Assembly: GCA_035276085.1 (NCBI GenBank)
Contig: DATELY010000088.1
Span: 1-14,722, forward strand
Source: DATELY01 sp035276085
GTDB lineage: Bacteria > Pseudomonadota > Gammaproteobacteria > Steroidobacterales > Steroidobacteraceae
DNA: 14,722 bases
Reading direction: 5' to 3'
Both the position numbers and the translations under genes were made by a program. This document shows, piece by piece, positions 14,331-14,722 of this stretch (the stretch's first letter is position 1; each line of letters opens with the position of its first letter). The notes below the pieces were generated by a model that was not told the origin of the DNA, made no database searches, and saw only the letters and a program-made list of their open reading frames with translations.

Positions 14331-14722
14331 ATGTCTCGTTATCGGATGCCGCTTGCTCGAATGCCTCACGCGGTCCTCGGCGTATTCCTGTTCGTCATGG
14401 CGAGTGCCGCGTGGGCGCAGATTCCACCGCTCGGCAAGCCGGCACCGGAATTCCGCCTGCAGGATCAGAATGGCAAGTGGCATACGCTCCAGGACTATCG
14501 CGGCAAATGGGTCGCGCTGTACTTCTATCCCAAGGACCAAACGCCTGGCTGCACTACTCAGGCTTGCGAGTTTCGCGACAACATTTTCGCCTTCAAGGAA
14601 GCCGGCGCCGTCATTCTGGGCGTGAGCGTCGATGACGTGAAATCGCACGAAGAGTTCGCCAAGAAGCACAGTCTACCGTTCTCGATCCTGGCGGATTCGA
14701 AGAAGGAGACGGCGAAAAAGTA
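14331..14722 (+). CDS. Exported Bcp-type peroxiredoxin (partial, 3' end outside window)
   Basis: The visible 130 codons encode a thiol peroxidase of the AhpC/TSA superfamily, Bcp (PrxQ) subgroup, which reduces hydrogen and organic peroxides. The peroxidatic cysteine is C74 in PGCTTQAC, and the resolving cysteine is C79, five residues later, the hallmark of the helical 2-Cys Bcp type. The N-terminus is a good Sec signal peptide (basic MSRYRMPLAR, a hydrophobic core, cleavage near AWA-Q at 29-30), so the enzyme is predicted to work in the periplasm, unlike classic cytoplasmic Bcp. AGGAG (14320-14324) lies six bases before ATG 14331 and sets the start. The frame is open to the window edge, and about 50 residues are probably missing. 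Confidence 0.9.
   Translation, partial: MSRYRMPLARMPHAVLGVFLFVMASAAWAQIPPLGKPAPEFRLQDQNGKWHTLQDYRGKWVALYFYPKDQTPGCTTQACEFRDNIFAFKEAGAVILGVSVDDVKSHEEFAKKHSLPFSILADSKKETAKK

Overview
The window looks like a chromosomal core segment of a GC-rich gammaproteobacterium. The GC content is about 60% or a little more, judged by eye. The evidence is the run kdsD-kdsC-lptC-lptA-lptB-rpoN-hpf-rapZ, the divergent ibaG-murA pair, and the petA-petB-petC-sspA block. A deep-branching lineage near Steroidobacterales, Nevskiales or Xanthomonadales would fit, but no marker here fixes the family. There is no prophage, CRISPR array, transposase, tRNA or rRNA gene.

Left part, minus strand, read right to left: ibaG (5119-4880) and murA (4867-3608) form a pair. 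After a 240-bp gap with a probable promoter come petA, petB and petC, overlapping by 1 and 11 nt, encoding the cytochrome bc1 complex, and then sspA. At the left edge (1-89) lies a perfect 20-bp inverted repeat, possibly the end of a dispersed element or a contig break in a repeat.

Middle part, plus strand: kdsD and kdsC make Kdo precursors. lptC, lptA and lptB encode the inner-membrane anchor, periplasmic bridge and ATPase of lipopolysaccharide export. rpoN (sigma-54), hpf (ribosome hibernation) and rapZ follow. These genes are tightly packed, with overlaps of 4, 23 and 4 nt inside the lpt group. From my knowledge of related genomes, ptsN, hprK and other phosphotransferase (PTS) genes often lie between hpf, rapZ and mgtE. 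Here all are absent from both gaps. The hpf-rapZ gap instead holds a terminator-like hairpin and a large nested inverted repeat whose outer arm ends 9 nt before the rapZ start codon.

Right part: mgtE (Mg2+ transport) converges on, and overlaps by 15 nt, a patatin-like lipase gene on the minus strand. A divergent, signal-peptide-bearing Bcp-type peroxiredoxin gene runs off the right edge.

Most of the window is well-known housekeeping content. The least explained parts are the nested repeat before rapZ with the missing PTS genes, the repeat at the left edge, and the arrayed short motifs around the petA promoter. I see no convincing new multi-gene system. No stretch longer than 300 bases lacks a gene.
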